5,768 bases of DNA from an uncultured Eubacteriales bacterium (GTDB taxonomy: Bacteria > Bacillota_A > Clostridia > Lachnospirales > Lachnospiraceae), in the NCBI GenBank assembly GCA_902803345.1, contig CADCPV010000302.1:1-5768 (forward strand), given 5' to 3'. Under the pieces are notes generated by a model. It was not told the origin of the DNA. It saw only the letters and a list, made by a program, of their open reading frames with translations, and ran no database searches. Below are positions 4,815 to 5,768 of this stretch, piece by piece. Every line of letters begins with the position of its first letter. The first letter of the stretch is position 1. The position numbers and the translations under genes are program-made.

Positions 4815-4887
4815 AATTTGTTACTTCACAACCGACCATCCGGTCATCCGGTAAGAACCGGTATGATTAAGACAGGAGTATGATTCT

Positions 4888-5768
4888 ATGGGACTCTTTG
4901 ACGGGAGAGAAAAACGAAACAGTGTGAAAACCCCGCGGCGTCTCGGTGAGCTTCTGATTGCCGCCGGCGCGATTACGGACGCGGAACTGCAGCGCGGAAT
5001 TGAGCTGCAGAAAGGCTCCAACAAGCGTCTCGGTACGATCCTTCAGGAAGAAGGTATCATTACAGAAGCGGAACTGATCAAGGCGCTGCAGATGCAGCTT
5101 GGTGTCGAGTACGCGGATCTTACGAAAATCCAGATTCCGACCGAGCTTGCGCAGGTGCTACCGAAAAGCATTGCGAGACAGTACCAGGTCGTACCGGTGC
5201 GGATTTACCGGGACGAGCTGTATCTCGCGATGAGCGATCCTCTGAACTTCTTCGCACTCGAGGAAGTCCGGAAGGTCGTGCATAAAAAGGTCGTTCCGAT
5301 GGTGGCGACTTCCTCCGCGATCGATCATGCGATCCAGGTGCTCTACGGCAATGAAGGCGCGGCACGGGCAATCGAGGAAATGCGCAGAGACAGCTCGGCG
5401 CAGGATCTGACGGGCGATGTGGAGACCGCTTTCAAGCAGAACCAGATCGACGAGGATGCGGCTTCGAGCGCACCCACAATCCGGCTCGTGAATTCAATCA
5501 TCGAGCGTGCGGCAAATGAACGCGCGAGTGATATTCACGTAGAGCCGGGTGAAGGGGAGCTTCGGATCCGCATGCGTATTGACGGCGTACTGCACGACAT
5601 CCTGACGGTTCCGCGTGAACTGCAGGCGGCGGTGCTTGCACGTCTCAAGATCATGAGCGGCATGGATATTTCCGAAAGACGTATACCGCAGGACGGACGT
5701 TTCACCGTCCGGATCCAGGAGCGGGACATTGACCTCAGAGTATCGTCGCTTCCGACTGTCTACGGAGA
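4888..5768 (+). CDS. PilB/GspE-type secretion and pilus assembly ATPase, 3' end outside window
   Basis: The visible 293 residues are the N-terminal half of a type II secretion/type IV pilus assembly ATPase, a cytosolic hexamer that powers pilin polymerisation at the inner membrane. After a short basic leader, residues about 17-155 form the GspE/MshE N-terminal domain: RLGELLIAAGAITDAEL (18-34), its repeat RLGTILQEEGIITEAEL (47-63), and YLAMSDPLN (112-120). The start of the catalytic part is present: APTIRLVNSIIERA (195-208), ASDIHVEP (213-220), RMRIDGVLHDI (228-238) and MSGMDISERRIPQDGRF (256-272). The window ends before the Walker A loop. AGGAG (4874-4878) is 9 bases upstream of the chosen ATG; the nearer ATG at 4880 is in another frame. 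It has its own upstream signals and is probably the first gene of a pilus operon, unrelated to the retron. Confidence 0.9.
   Translation, partial: MGLFDGREKRNSVKTPRRLGELLIAAGAITDAELQRGIELQKGSNKRLGTILQEEGIITEAELIKALQMQLGVEYADLTKIQIPTELAQVLPKSIARQYQVVPVRIYRDELYLAMSDPLNFFALEEVRKVVHKKVVPMVATSSAIDHAIQVLYGNEGAARAIEEMRRDSSAQDLTGDVETAFKQNQIDEDAASSAPTIRLVNSIIERAANERASDIHVEPGEGELRIRMRIDGVLHDILTVPRELQAAVLARLKIMSGMDISERRIPQDGRFTVRIQERDIDLRVSSLPTVYG

Overview
The window looks like a chromosomal accessory region of a Bacillota/Clostridia species, most likely Lachnospiraceae. This rests on strong AGGAGG-type ribosome binding sites, balanced G+C, the XRE plus zinc-ribbon regulator, the ATC-hydrolase/HMA/ZIP gene set and the wording of the epimerase motifs. 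The assignment comes from protein style, not from a search. All supported genes lie on the + strand.

Left part (1-547): a consensus extended -10 promoter drives a 147-aa XRE-family regulator with a C-terminal zinc ribbon. Positions 548-1061 hold no convincing gene but are rich in regulatory structure. A strong promoter (TTGATT-16-TATAAT) overlaps a GTTAG-N6-CTAAC palindrome. A terminator-like hairpin follows, then a second GTTAG-N6-CTAAC palindrome, then the start of a tightly packed operon.

Middle-left (1062-2623): four coding segments with overlapping or 1-nt junctions. They are a 64-aa single-TM protein (possibly a deletion product), an L-2-amino-thiazoline-4-carboxylate-hydrolase-family protein, an HMA metal-binding protein and a ZIP metal transporter. 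The ZIP gene breaks off after its first HNIPEG helix and is joined to unrelated sequence. The promoter palindromes resemble DtxR-type metalloregulator sites, so this reads as a metal-responsive operon whose last gene is damaged.

Centre (2674-4669), the main discovery: a complete retron. A promoter (TTGCAC-17-TGC-TACACT region) is placed to start transcription at the first base of an 8-bp inverted repeat (a1 2710-2717, a2 2882-2889). The canonical AGC with the presumed branching G follows a1. The 180-nt enclosed RNA folds into msr hairpins and a long interrupted msd hairpin. Twenty-eight bases after a2 begins a retron reverse transcriptase with the retron hallmarks NAxxH and VTG. It is fused in frame, through a charged linker, to a YjeF_N domain (NAD(P)HX-epimerase fold) with its main motifs intact. 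No other effector gene is present, so the YjeF_N domain is the natural effector candidate. I do not recall a described retron type with this effector.

Right end (4670-5768): an intergenic region with hairpins, then the first 293 codons of a PilB/GspE-type secretion/pilus ATPase, cut by the window end before its Walker A motif.
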